Below are positions 9,701 to 15,844 of a stretch of 20,902 nt of DNA, in pieces. This DNA is from a virus, in IMG/VR virus record IMGVR_UViG_3300042691_010680, positions 1-20,902 of that record, one strand, 5' to 3'. The notes under the pieces were generated by a model. It searched no databases, was not told the DNA's origin, and saw only the letters and a list, made by a program, of their open reading frames with translations. The first letter of the stretch is position 1; each line of letters begins with the position of its first letter. The translations under genes were made by a program, and so were the position numbers.

Positions 9701-12443
9701 CTAAAGCATCAACAATATAGCCGGTATCTCTCTTGCTCTTTGTTTCACTGTAATTACCTACCATCGCAGGATAAGTTGCGTTGATAAATTCTACTACTTG
9801 TTCTTGAATAAATTCTTTGTTATCAATTAATGTTAGAGCAGCAGTTTCCCAATTACCTATGTTTCTGTAACCAGCACCGATATTCTTTAGACTGCTAGGA
9901 TCTCTTAGATAGTGATAACCAAAGTATCCGTCAACTGATCCAGTAAGTGGGTTTACGTATTCAACACCATTAGGTACTTTTGTAACTTCAATGATTAAAT
10001 CTTCAGCGCCACCATTTCCTAAATCGCTGTCAGGTACTGTGATTAAGTCGCCTACTCTCCAGCTTCGACCAGGATTTACAACAGTGATATCTGTAGTAAT
10101 ACCATTAGGGTCAATAGTAATTTCAAATTCTGCATCTAATCCGTATCCATTAGTAGAATACTCATCAGATGTTATTGTATACGTGCCCTGAGGACGATTA
10201 GTATCTGGGAGTGTATTTGATTCTATTGTCTCAATTGAAGATTTACCTAGTACTAGTCCGTCAAACTCTCTGTCTCTATAAAAGAAAGTAGTTGCGTATC
10301 TTGACTGAGATACTCTATTTTTTGGACGAATCAATACACGTCTGAATTCATCACCGTTAATAGAAACGTTAGCTGGTACACGTATAGGATAATCTTCGTA
10401 GTAAATACCGCTTTCAACCTGTATTGTAATCTGTGTTTCTCTTACAATATTTCCGTACTCTAACTCTTCACCTTCTTGGAATTCTGTTGGTTCTAAAAGT
10501 TGTACTTCTATTTCGTCTGTTTCAGTTACACTAACTGCTCTAGGTCCTGATTCGTATTTGTAATCAATAATACGTCCAATAGCACCTGAGCTTTTTCCTC
10601 TTACAACTTTACCTGGAATAATATCAGTATTTTCAGGGTTAGCTTGATCAATGAAACCAAAGTTACCATTGCCAACATTTATCTTATAATTTGTTGAACC
10701 GTCAACTACAGGAGGAGCATCTAAAACTCCGTCATTGATAACATCGATAATAACTTGGAACTTTGCATCTAGTGCATCATCGGCAGCAGCATCTGCGATA
10801 ATCAGATTATCTTGAAATTGTATTACTCTATTTTGATATAGTGTAGGTACATTTAAGTTCTTAATAATATAATTAACAACTAAGTTTCTTAGATATTCCA
10901 TCGCAGCAAGAGTTTCAGTTCTTTGACTGCCAATAGCTTTCTGCGCACTAGGATTAGAATAATATCTTATACCAGCCCATCTTGAAAGATAGTTAGCATT
11001 ATTACCTAACAAAACATCAAGTGATACTGATTCTAATATATAACCAACATCTCGTTGACAAATTTCTACATCATAGTTACCTGCAAAATTAGGAAATGTT
11101 GCATCAATATACCCTGTAACTTCTTTTTGCAGAAATTCTTTGTTTTGTAGAATAAGGGTTCTTGCATTATTTCTACCAGCAATAGGTGATGTAACGCCTG
11201 AGCTTACAATACGTCCTGTACCTGACCCATTGTTGTAGGTCATAGTCTGCATGTATGGACCAGGTTCATATGGTGCTGAAAGAATTACTTCTTCTGCTTT
11301 ACGAGCAGCAGCATTTAGTGTTCTATATGCGTATGCAGGATTTCTACCTTCTTTACCTACAGGAGTATTTGTTTGTCTGTCATCACCGTTAGTAGCAACA
11401 TAGATATTAACTACGCTGGTTGCAGCAGCATTGTCAACATATAGCTTTGTAGCTGCCTGTAGATCATCTGGACCGTTTGGTAATCCAAAACCTGATAGTT
11501 CACCTGGATGATCACTTAGATGCAGAACACCTTCCATGCTATCACCCTGTCTACGTACAACAGATTTTCTAGGCAGTGCTATGTTTGATAACCAATTACC
11601 TTCTAGATCTTCGTCATAAGCTGAATCAGTAATAGAGAAAGTACCTGAACCCCCACTAAGAAGTATTCGTGATGTACCTTCAATAGCATCAGCTTCTGTA
11701 GGATGTAGAGAAATTAAGTTTTCAGATTGTACTCTTACGTATACAGTTCCGCCTGTAGTTACTCCAAATGGATCAGTGCCTGTAGAACGGAAAATAAACG
11801 GAGCACCGTTAAATGATTGATTGAGACCGTGAGAAGGAATGTTTAGATTACCGAGGCTGATCCCTGTCGCTGTCTTAATATATTGACTTGTAGTAGCTGG
11901 TTCGTCTAGCAGACGTATACCGCCACCTGGCACTTCTTTCTGTTGATAGTTTCTGTCACCGTATGCTTTGTCAATTACTAGGGCATCGATACCTAGATCA
12001 GTACCATAAACAGAGTTAAAAGTATCAATTGCAGCTTGAGAAATTTCAACATTAGCAATTGGTTGTGTAGCAGCATTAAGTGGACCGCCTAGAACTGGTT
12101 CTGGGTCGTTTGATACCTTTGAAACTAGCTGTCTAACTATTAGTTTTCCATCTACACTAAAATCAAATCCAATAGTATCAATAGATCCGTCAAATGCATT
12201 ATCGGAAGCAAGCTCTAGGAATGCAATTCCCGATCCATCACCTTTGACAGCAGGAACCTTATTTTCTTGTCCTTCATACGAATCCGGAGTGTCTGTTAGG
12301 TCGGTTAAGGATATCTGTCCGCCGATACCAAACACAGCATACAGTTCTGTAAAGTTTTCATTAACTTTACGAAACGATTCTCGTATACTATCACCAGTGC
12401 CGTCGTTGCCTTCTACACCAATATTAACATTTTGTTTTGCCAT
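3795..12443 (-). CDS. Giant tail-fibre/virion protein, 2882 aa
   Basis: A single uninterrupted frame. Residues 1-40 are the MAKQ-N-x-G...NFTELY module of marine phage fibres. DDLQAATKLYVD (about 330) and SDAATKAYVD (about 2275) are fibre repeats. A segment near 668-708 (IQVESGIYYEDYPIRVPANV) resembles pectate-lyase-type beta-helix turns. A roughly 110-residue helical module is seen three times (about 421-535, 864-980, 1339-1440) with N-K/R-x-F-I/L and D/S-I/V-D/E-A/S-L/V signatures. Residues 1063-1141 (HNKDMDVFLMNDATIIRNCT onward) form a block common in cyanophage structural proteins. The end (about 2754-2882; YADLAENY, RRVAGVVSTNPAHLMN) resembles C-terminal domains on phage fibres and spikes that are sometimes self-cleaving chaperones; cleavage is not shown here. 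The start has a CGGAG ribosome site 11 nt after the IscA-like stop. Probably a long host-recognition fibre. Confidence 0.9.
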   Translation of the reverse strand: MAKQNVNIGVEGNDGTGDSIRESFRKVNENFTELYAVFGIGGQISLTDLTDTPDSYEGQENKVPAVKGDGSGIAFLELASDNAFDGSIDTIGFDFSVDGKLIVRQLVSKVSNDPEPVLGGPLNAATQPIANVEISQAAIDTFNSVYGTDLGIDALVIDKAYGDRNYQQKEVPGGGIRLLDEPATTSQYIKTATGISLGNLNIPSHGLNQSFNGAPFIFRSTGTDPFGVTTGGTVYVRVQSENLISLHPTEADAIEGTSRILLSGGSGTFSITDSAYDEDLEGNWLSNIALPRKSVVRRQGDSMEGVLHLSDHPGELSGFGLPNGPDDLQAATKLYVDNAAATSVVNIYVATNGDDRQTNTPVGKEGRNPAYAYRTLNAAARKAEEVILSAPYEPGPYMQTMTYNNGSGTGRIVSSGVTSPIAGRNNARTLILQNKEFLQKEVTGYIDATFPNFAGNYDVEICQRDVGYILESVSLDVLLGNNANYLSRWAGIRYYSNPSAQKAIGSQRTETLAAMEYLRNLVVNYIIKNLNVPTLYQNRVIQFQDNLIIADAAADDALDAKFQVIIDVINDGVLDAPPVVDGSTNYKINVGNGNFGFIDQANPENTDIIPGKVVRGKSSGAIGRIIDYKYESGPRAVSVTETDEIEVQLLEPTEFQEGEELEYGNIVRETQITIQVESGIYYEDYPIRVPANVSINGDEFRRVLIRPKNRVSQSRYATTFFYRDREFDGLVLGKSSIETIESNTLPDTNRPQGTYTITSDEYSTNGYGLDAEFEITIDPNGITTDITVVNPGRSWRVGDLITVPDSDLGNGGAEDLIIEVTKVPNGVEYVNPLTGSVDGYFGYHYLRDPSSLKNIGAGYRNIGNWETAALTLIDNKEFIQEQVVEFINATYPAMVGNYSETKSKRDTGYIVDALVKDLRNGGNEFSLETQGEFYSGSLGSINQEGCIAGMDYVYTIASYLLDGVAPSTIYGVGLDYPAPDLFNGSADPADWASGELYRVGNVVRFFVGGIYRYYQCKLEHTSGIVFNAPEIAARWVEVYGPAQTVENLIGTITFAFNTEYNPPLHNKDMDVFLMNDATIIRNCTVQGHGGFMVVLDPEGQVLTKSPYIQTGSSFSASVNRKSFRGGMFIDAFTGNSAIQVIERVDGDPFRLRIRSLPDQGLFIRKPETPSAFYIDGRRFQVNACTQYDPDFGTAELILDRNSNDGLGFTGITSSLITGFNLNAIGDLEIDEEQFATDIQNIVDGVSYDTVLGTNYNAVSIALNYIVAHSTELADTAIKTAVIDALGVGKDEVLDLAEVIADPIASANAGAAFDEIIDIITNGEGSAAPIAWTDPGTSVNRTRARQLLQSNRTFIGSTIVSWINSNFVGVTYDQVAFAGLVRSIVDALSYDVQYEGNSATLSSAGYLFVDGVSTIATPFKSIAAAAIAQLGYVAGQVAQNLYPGQTSGTAASATEAAILDDLAAIIELVISSDTLTALPAPTHPDISWTTSTLQDAKDAIDANTALIVRQVVQDLPTPLDVTLQTAGNRSMLGNDFTQVNDLGYGLVVVNGALSEMVSMFTYYCWTSYYAKNGSEIRSLTGSSCYGEYGLVAEGSDPNEIPDAVYLVQDMVQPARTFNADVVLYLTDPVELTEGEEIEQLVTTAIGTVAVDTSLSGSGGTGSRVVYLRNVTGAFNSTNELQKVVGSVPLGAGSVPLDVDSTGYSNAVEQLYLHAYDFKDTPSNRSELDIYHPARPALARYEIANVQEAGPVVGSYTGINDIIPAVTVQSSGTATGAILTLFKTIEYGYTAEIINPGEDYSVNDTLTVDGDQLGGITGGVGVGNDAIITVTSVSSAGQITGVSVTGDIFVEESTPKYNGTVYKLNFSTSDVQFSTNGLLNAVPWGVLFNYRRNQTHILGDLARPDVLSIRPSTAVIFDEDTSAVYRSISFISSDSIGNDLPADQSQAGFDASYDYIRLIIDSEKAAETALAGSGTTKGGTVGDVILALTPTVDSNEIFRLNNNLKTPEANRPIGWSINSLARAPILSWGGKKFYVYNYRGVNSSDVVVPISEDNAYAIVDLEETGDDINQTPVTGLSTPVILGSQLVILRAGLEAGSTGSVTVNISTCRATSHDFLDVGTGGFNQSNYPNVIFGLPREADQAKEVEERGKGRVFYVSTDQNGIFRVGRFFAVDQGTGTVTFSASLALSDVDGLGFKRGVVITEFSTDTAMTDNASDTVPTESAVRGYVNRRLGYDVNGNPVANKLGPGVLAPNGAVPMTDDLNAAGNTITNLKAPASNSDAATKAYVDATGSTVNATSKLRDIEINQLAGNQLLVSTGYKKIFLLASTIVGGPFSIGQTINGSVTGSTGTIVDTFSVSGFEGTLLALVYTPTSGPGFSISDFVTVVGGAEGECVDGPVDEWANGVWSGSSDIELTATRVLSPSRYTSLNAQIKAGTIVNADVSGSAAIAQSKLNLNSATTRANATGITQNDLGSAAFDSANFDATNGFISLKSTGVTLASIQNIATKTVVGRSDTGTGAVSEISFSTIVNQGGGLEDNDFTTELAAGVDAGLALIKTGAGVYGVSNVTKTGEINSIVKTNFNGSIQVNSLILGGDSSYEVLALDTTELVFKTPAQGVILTAVGGSGGASPTYPDLEIPGNVNISSTGISQSVLQAASNFNNEKRLGVDWIYASFIEAPGERGTASTGIAIGANTGKSTAGQISMVVADSGTSSSVVPMKFSSTGAVPETDNIYNIGSATLKYANIYATLFRGTATESYYADLAENYLGDIDYEPGTVLVFGGNAEVTTTDIKGDRRVAGVVSTNPAHLMNSQLDGNHVVALALQGRVPCKVIGRVNKGDILVAAAIPGYAIVDNDARVGTVIGKALENKESTDKGTIEIVVGKH

Positions 12444-12454
12444 CTAATGCTCCG

Positions 12455-12817
12455 TTATTCCATAAAGTGTGAATGTATTCTGTCGTCAAAATTAACGCTT
12501 ACACCACAACCGCAACTACTTCTTGTGTTAGGATTGTTAATTTCAAACTGCGATCCAACAAGACTCTTAACATAATCTATTTGTGTACCAAATAAGTAAA
12601 TCAAACTATGCATACCTATTACTAAATTTCCTTGGCCTGCGCTAATGATTTCATCTTGTGTATCAATATCTTCTTTAGATTTTACAAGTCCCCAGTCATA
12701 CTCAAACCCGGCACAACCACCACCTTTGATGTTTAGACTGATAGCAAAGCAGTCATTCTGCTTGCATAAATCGTTGATTTGGTCTTGTGCTGCTTCTGTT
12801 AGTGTGCAAATAGACAT
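12455..12817 (-). CDS. IscA/HesB-like A-type Fe-S cluster carrier
   Basis: 120 aa, a normal length for the A-type carrier family (Fe-S_biosyn). The three family cysteines are present: C35 in GGGCAGFEYDW, and C102 and C104 in the C-terminal SSCGCGVSVNF. These residues bind an Fe-S cluster or iron between two subunits and pass it to apo-proteins. The ATG follows a GAGAGG Shine-Dalgarno at good spacing and a late-type box. The gene stands directly before the giant fibre gene with an 11-nt gap, so it probably shares its late transcript. HesB/IscA-like genes are known in marine T4-like phages, where a host metabolic or virion role has not been settled. The family call is strong; the phage role is unknown. 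Confidence 0.92.
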   Translation of the reverse strand: MSICTLTEAAQDQINDLCKQNDCFAISLNIKGGGCAGFEYDWGLVKSKEDIDTQDEIISAGQGNLVIGMHSLIYLFGTQIDYVKSLVGSQFEINNPNTRSSCGCGVSVNFDDRIHSHFME

Positions 12818-12831
12818 GTGTTTACCTCTCT

Positions 12832-12861
12832 ATGATACTATTTAGCGTAAGATTTTATAAT
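12832..12861 (+). promoter_or_regulatory. Possible sigma70 promoter for the plus-strand gene
   Basis: A perfect TATAAT (12856-12861) is preceded at 18 nt by ATGATA, a 4 of 6 match to TTGACA. It would give a 12-nt leader on the zinc-ribbon gene. The -10 lies in the loop and right arm of a palindrome, so it may be a chance result of that AT-rich symmetry. Confidence 0.35.
12839..12846 (-). promoter_or_regulatory. T4-late-type promoter box for the IscA-like gene
   Basis: The minus strand reads GCTAAATA. The predicted start leaves a 16-nt leader that begins just before the GAGAGG ribosome site. It forms a mirror pair with the plus-strand box at 12867-12874. Confidence 0.5.
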
Positions 12862-12865
12862 CTTA
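12848..12865. repeat. Palindrome between divergent late promoters
   Basis: Two perfect 7-bp arms, TAAGATT and AATCTTA, flank a 4-nt TTAT loop. Its centre (12856.5) is also the exact midpoint between the two divergent late-type boxes, so the whole 12839-12874 block is one imperfect 36-bp palindrome. Candidate operator or binding site for a dimeric regulator. Confidence 0.6.
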
Positions 12866-12866
12866 A

Positions 12867-12874
12867 TGTAAATA
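12867..12874 (+). promoter_or_regulatory. T4-late-type box placed for a leaderless start
   Basis: TGTAAATA followed by 5 nt (TAGTT) and then the ATG at 12880. By T4 late-promoter geometry the transcript would begin on the A of the start codon. No Shine-Dalgarno is present. Confidence 0.45.
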
Positions 12875-12879
12875 TAGTT

Positions 12880-13167
12880 ATGTTCTTAGGAGAATACAAA
12901 GAAAAAACGCGGCACGAAAGACAATCTAAGTCTGGCCTGAAACACGAATATTATCGACACAAGACCTTTGTGCGATTACGTTGTGATGCTTGCGATAGTG
13001 AATTTGTGAGAGAACGAGGATCAATGGATCCCAATCGCCTAAGCAATAATTATTTTCACGTCTGCTCTAGCTGTGATGCGAAACGTTACGGTCAGATGAA
13101 AGGCGTGGAAAGAAAACAGGTCTGGGATTTAAGTGCATCCTCAGACCTGCCTATTAGTAAACTGTAA
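12880..13167 (+). CDS. Small zinc-ribbon protein of marine T4-like phages, 95 aa
   Basis: The only plus-strand gene seen. It has two CxxC pairs (C35/C38 in CDAC; C62/C65 in CSSC) 24 residues apart, as in a zinc ribbon, with a basic N-terminus (EKTRHERQSKSGLKHEYYRH) and a conserved-looking MDPNRLSNNYFHVCSSCD centre. I recall similar unannotated proteins in T4-like cyanophages; no function is known. A DNA- or RNA-binding role is possible. I chose ATG 12880 over ATG 12832 because the homologues I recall begin near the EYKEKTRHER stretch, the extra 16 residues look like translated promoter DNA, and a late box sits 5 nt before it. It ends 2 nt from the stop of the convergent 97-aa gene and its 3' part contains that gene's terminator. 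Confidence 0.82.
   Translation: MFLGEYKEKTRHERQSKSGLKHEYYRHKTFVRLRCDACDSEFVRERGSMDPNRLSNNYFHVCSSCDAKRYGQMKGVERKQVWDLSASSDLPISKL
13109..13149 (-). terminator. Rho-independent terminator for the uvsE / 97-aa unit
   Basis: On the minus strand, CAGGTCTG pairs with CAGACCTG as an 8-bp perfect stem (arms 13142-13149 and 13117-13124), extendable by a G-U and a G-C pair, and is followed directly by TTTTCTTT. It starts 20 nt after the stop of the 97-aa gene. It lies wholly inside the plus-strand zinc-ribbon gene; read in the plus direction the hairpin has no T-run. Confidence 0.6.
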
Positions 13168-13169
13168 TT

Positions 13170-13463
13170 TTAATTATTTGGGCGTCTTACAGAATTCTGT
13201 AGAACATCAACACTGGTTTGTAGTCGTGTAAGTTTACGCTCTAGCACATCAGTAACTGCTCTTTGTTTGCGTAACTGCTCTTCCAAACTCTGCACGTATT
13301 TCTGTGTAGGTATTTGGCGTTCAAGACCGTCTTCGCCTAACATAGTAAAATGATCTACACCTTGGGCTCTTAAACCGCCTGTAACCCTGTTAGGATTCTT
13401 GTCACTGCTTTTTTCAATAGCAGGAACTTGTTTTCTACCATACATTTGTGTTAAAAAGCTCAT
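13170..13463 (-). CDS. Coiled-coil protein, 97 aa, unknown function
   Basis: The N-terminal half is polar (MSFLTQMYGRKQVPAIEKSS; a GLRAQGVDHFTMLGEDGLER segment near 30-49). Residues 52-92 (IPTQKYVQSLEEQLRKQRAV and the following V-L-x-R-K-L-x-R-L-x-T-x-V-x-V-L) have heptad-like spacing of Leu and Val and should form a coiled coil. No cysteine and no membrane segment. Small proteins of this kind occur in marine T4-like phages without a known job. The ATG has a strong CGGAGAG Shine-Dalgarno and follows the uvsE stop by 18 nt. A late-type box overlaps that stop, so the gene can be expressed both by read-through from uvsE and by itself late. It is followed by a terminator. Confidence 0.8.
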   Translation of the reverse strand: MSFLTQMYGRKQVPAIEKSSDKNPNRVTGGLRAQGVDHFTMLGEDGLERQIPTQKYVQSLEEQLRKQRAVTDVLERKLTRLQTSVDVLQNSVRRPNN

Positions 13464-13481
13464 TTTTATTCTCTCCGTATA

Positions 13482-14501
13482 TTATTTACCAGTGTAGTAG
13501 TTATAGAGCTCACTAGTAGCAAGATTCTTCATCTTGCTTTCGACCATAATGTCTGCATATTCACGGAATGTTAACGCCCAGTCATTTACTGCATCGTTCC
13601 ACATGTAGTCGCTGTGTGCTCTAAGTTTAGCTTTTTTGTAGCCACTTTCTAATAGCGTCCGAAGATCGGGGCGGATGTGTCTGGGATGGTCGATAAGACA
13701 GTCTTCCCGTGATACACTATAATGTATAACAGGCCTAACACCGCGCCAGCTATCAATAATCCTTTTAAAACGGTCGTCAGTAGCTTCAATATATTCTCCA
13801 GAGTTGATCCAATGGTGATGTATATCTAGCACCAAAGCGAGATGCTTTGATAATTCGAGAGAGGCGTCGATTCCCCAGGACATTTCGTCGTTTTCGATTG
13901 TGATGCAGTTTCTTGCTTCTGTGGATAACCTTGGGAGAACTGCTTTGATGCCGTCGGGACCTCTGCGACCCGCGATGTGGACGTTGATTTTAAAGTCCTG
14001 AAACGATTTACCATACCCCATCCAACGGGCCATATCTGCATGATACTCAAACTCCTCTATGCTTCTGCTTACAATTTCGTCACTGTCAGATGCAAGAACT
14101 GTAAACTGCCCAGGATGAAAACTGAGACGAACATCAAGCCTACGAGCAGCCTCACCCACCTTGGCAAACTCTCTTTCACAGTAGCTTTTAACATCTCCCA
14201 GTCGCCAATAGTACCCCCATGTTGGCTCAGTGTAGACAGGCAAACAATCGCTACCCAATCTAACCATTCTAAGCTCTTGCGGTAAAGAACCAACATATTC
14301 TACAAGTCTCCCATATGAAGCAATATTATGCTCCATAATATCCCAAAGGCGCTGTTCAGCAACATCCTTTGTCTGCCTGTTAAGCCACTGTACTGTGGTT
14401 GCACGAGTATTTAGTGGACGTTGGATTTCTTCCAGAAGCTTCTTCTTCTGGGTTTGATCCGGGTGCATATATTTGCAAGCAAAGCCAATACGTTTAGTCA
14501 T
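13482..14501 (-). CDS. uvsE: UV-damage endonuclease UvsE/UVDE
   Basis: 339 aa, slightly longer than many bacterial UvsE proteins. It cuts 5' of cyclobutane dimers, 6-4 photoproducts and other lesions and starts excision repair. The TIM-barrel metal-site motifs are in order: N-terminal RIGFACKYMHP (4-14), RLGSDCLPVY (81-90), SFHPGQF (127-133), ITIENDE (200-206), DIHHHW (226-231), IHYS (259-262) and AHSDYMW (295-301). All the metal-ligand motifs look intact, so it should be active. The ATG has no Shine-Dalgarno. A perfect consensus sigma70 promoter ends 6 nt before it, which suggests an early leaderless mRNA. A useful gene for a phage of sunlit water. Several overlapping open frames exist here on both strands but only this one has family motifs. 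Confidence 0.95.
   Translation of the reverse strand: MTKRIGFACKYMHPDQTQKKKLLEEIQRPLNTRATTVQWLNRQTKDVAEQRLWDIMEHNIASYGRLVEYVGSLPQELRMVRLGSDCLPVYTEPTWGYYWRLGDVKSYCEREFAKVGEAARRLDVRLSFHPGQFTVLASDSDEIVSRSIEEFEYHADMARWMGYGKSFQDFKINVHIAGRRGPDGIKAVLPRLSTEARNCITIENDEMSWGIDASLELSKHLALVLDIHHHWINSGEYIEATDDRFKRIIDSWRGVRPVIHYSVSREDCLIDHPRHIRPDLRTLLESGYKKAKLRAHSDYMWNDAVNDWALTFREYADIMVESKMKNLATSELYNYYTGK
13483..13490 (-). promoter_or_regulatory. T4-late-type promoter box for the 97-aa gene
   Basis: The minus strand reads GGTAAATA, overlapping the TAA stop of uvsE. The predicted start is at 13477, directly at the CGGAGAG ribosome site, 14 nt before the ATG. Confidence 0.45.
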
Positions 14502-14507
14502 AATATT

Positions 14508-14536
14508 ATTATAGTGCCTAATTGTTAAGATGTCAA
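14508..14536 (-). promoter_or_regulatory. Consensus sigma70 promoter fused to the uvsE start codon
   Basis: On the minus strand TTGACA, a 17-nt spacer and TATAAT are all perfect. Six bases (AATATT) separate the -10 from the ATG at 14501, which puts the usual +1 on the A of the start codon. The TTGACA contains the TGA stop of the upstream 2OG oxygenase gene. Confidence 0.8.
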
Positions 14537-15141
14537 ACAGAATATTTTGTATTGCTTAAATTGATATAATTAAAACTGATTACAGTCCTACCTTCATAAT
14601 CATTTGATTCGGCTCCGTGCTCTAACCAACTAGGAAAAAGCACACATCTTCCATTTAAAGGCTGCACTGCCGCTGCTGGCGAAGTATATACTGTGTTGTG
14701 ATTTTTAGTTTCTTCAGCCATTCTATAAATCATCGTTGGATTTGTAAAAAAAAGATTTGACGCTCCTTCACCGCAGTCAACATAAAGAGCACCACTAATA
14801 GTTGATCTTTCGTGTCTATGCGGTACTACTTCACTCTCGCATGTCATAATATTAAACCAACTGTTTGAAAGAATAACTTCTGCTAGACCCAAATGTTCAG
14901 CATAAGCAGCAACAGCTTCATCAACACGTTCTTTGAGAGTTGTAAGTTTAGGATTGTGTAGAATGCTGCCCCAGTCTACTCCCCAAGAACTTTTTCCCCC
15001 CGGAACTAGCGCATGCTCTACTGTTTTGTATTCACTAATTATATTTCTAGCGATTTCTATTTCAGGTAAATCGCTCATATCAAAAATGCCCAGCGGAATA
15101 CTAAAAGCATCTATAAAGGATACGGTTTTTGTTTGTGCCAT
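14533..15141 (-). CDS. 2OG-Fe(II) oxygenase-like protein A, 202 aa
   Basis: It belongs with the TIGR02466 / 2OG-FeII_Oxy_5 type of putative oxygenases. SNSWFNIM (92-99) is followed by the iron-site HRHERSTISGALY (108-120; H108 and H110). LFPSWLEH (168-175) gives the distal His175, and R185 before VISFN (187-191) is the expected 2-oxoglutarate-binding Arg. Such enzymes use Fe(II), O2 and 2-oxoglutarate to hydroxylate a substrate; the substrate is not known. I start at ATG 15141 (MAQTKTVSFIDAF) because it lies 1 nt after the stop of the glycosyltransferase gene, has a GGAA ribosome site, and matches the length of paralogue B; the upstream ATG at 15234 lies inside that gene. Closely related to the protein at 16437-17039. 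Confidence 0.85.
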   Translation of the reverse strand: MAQTKTVSFIDAFSIPLGIFDMSDLPEIEIARNIISEYKTVEHALVPGGKSSWGVDWGSILHNPKLTTLKERVDEAVAAYAEHLGLAEVILSNSWFNIMTCESEVVPHRHERSTISGALYVDCGEGASNLFFTNPTMIYRMAEETKNHNTVYTSPAAAVQPLNGRCVLFPSWLEHGAESNDYEGRTVISFNYINLSNTKYSV

Positions 15142-15142
15142 T

Positions 15143-15844
15143 TTATTTCCAGTTTTCTTTACACCAATTATCAACACAGAGGTGTGGATTTGGATCTCCG
15201 TGAAATACAGCGATACTTGTAGTTGGTTTAACAATAGGCTCTCCGGGAGAAGGAAAGTTCTTTCTGCCAGTTATATCAACTGTCATCTGAGGCTTTCCAC
15301 GCATTTCCCATTTGTAGCTTTGTATCCATTCATCAGGCCAATATACAAAATCTTTCTGAATAGTTGAGTAAATCCAATCTTGATCTCCGTGAAATCTACG
15401 AACAATATTTTTAGGATTTTCTATAAATTGAGTATAGACCTGACTGTGCTGTCCTGTTTCTAATCTGAACACACTAGAATTAAATTTTTTGTAATCACGT
15501 ATAACAAAACGAGTAAAGTCTCTAATGATACAGAACTTACCAGGTTCATATGTAAAAAGATTATCAATGTTTCTAAAAACTATAAGATCTAGATCTAAAA
15601 ATAAAATAGTTCCTTTTAGTCCTAGATCAGGATTAAAAAACATTGGCTTGTACCACCATCCCTGTACATTCGATATCAATGTTAGAGGCTTAATTGTTAT
15701 ATTCGGATCTATACCCGTAGGATCTTCTGTATAGCACACAAACTCATGCGGAACCGTTAGATTCCGCTCTACCATAGAATAGAGCGTATTAACGTATTCC
15801 GCAGAGTACTTGTTACCGTATTTTAAACAGACGACGTAGTTCAT
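15143..15844 (-). CDS. Glycosyltransferase-like protein, 233 aa (GT-A fold, DxD)
   Basis: The N-terminus MNYVVCLKYGNKYSAEYVNT is a beta-strand/helix start typical of GT-A enzymes. VQGWWYKPMFF (60-70) is followed by the metal- and sugar-nucleotide-binding strand ILFLDLDLIVF (80-90) with DLD at 84-86. HGDQDW (152-157) and a C-terminal FHGDPNPH (214-221) are placed like the conserved D and H-G motifs of GT8-like transferases. The acceptor and sugar are unknown. The ATG overlaps the QueD-like stop in a TAATG junction, so translation is probably coupled. The 2OG oxygenase A gene follows after 1 nt. The cluster suggests a job in modifying a phage or cell-surface molecule; this is inference. Confidence 0.8.
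   Translation of the reverse strand: MNYVVCLKYGNKYSAEYVNTLYSMVERNLTVPHEFVCYTEDPTGIDPNITIKPLTLISNVQGWWYKPMFFNPDLGLKGTILFLDLDLIVFRNIDNLFTYEPGKFCIIRDFTRFVIRDYKKFNSSVFRLETGQHSQVYTQFIENPKNIVRRFHGDQDWIYSTIQKDFVYWPDEWIQSYKWEMRGKPQMTVDITGRKNFPSPGEPIVKPTTSIAVFHGDPNPHLCVDNWCKENWK

Noticed and set aside
13977-14285. Open frames on both strands overlapping uvsE
   Set aside because: Only the UvsE frame has recognisable family motifs; the others are shadows in a gene with balanced codons.
14407-14413. CTAAATA on the minus strand inside uvsE, and a TTTAAATA near 20701
   Set aside because: Both fall in coding sequence with no gene start close downstream, so they are probably chance copies of the late box.
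15142-15234. Longer N-terminus for 2OG oxygenase A starting at ATG 15234
   Set aside because: It would lie inside the glycosyltransferase gene, has no similarity to paralogue B, and the ATG at 15141 has correct spacing after the upstream stop.
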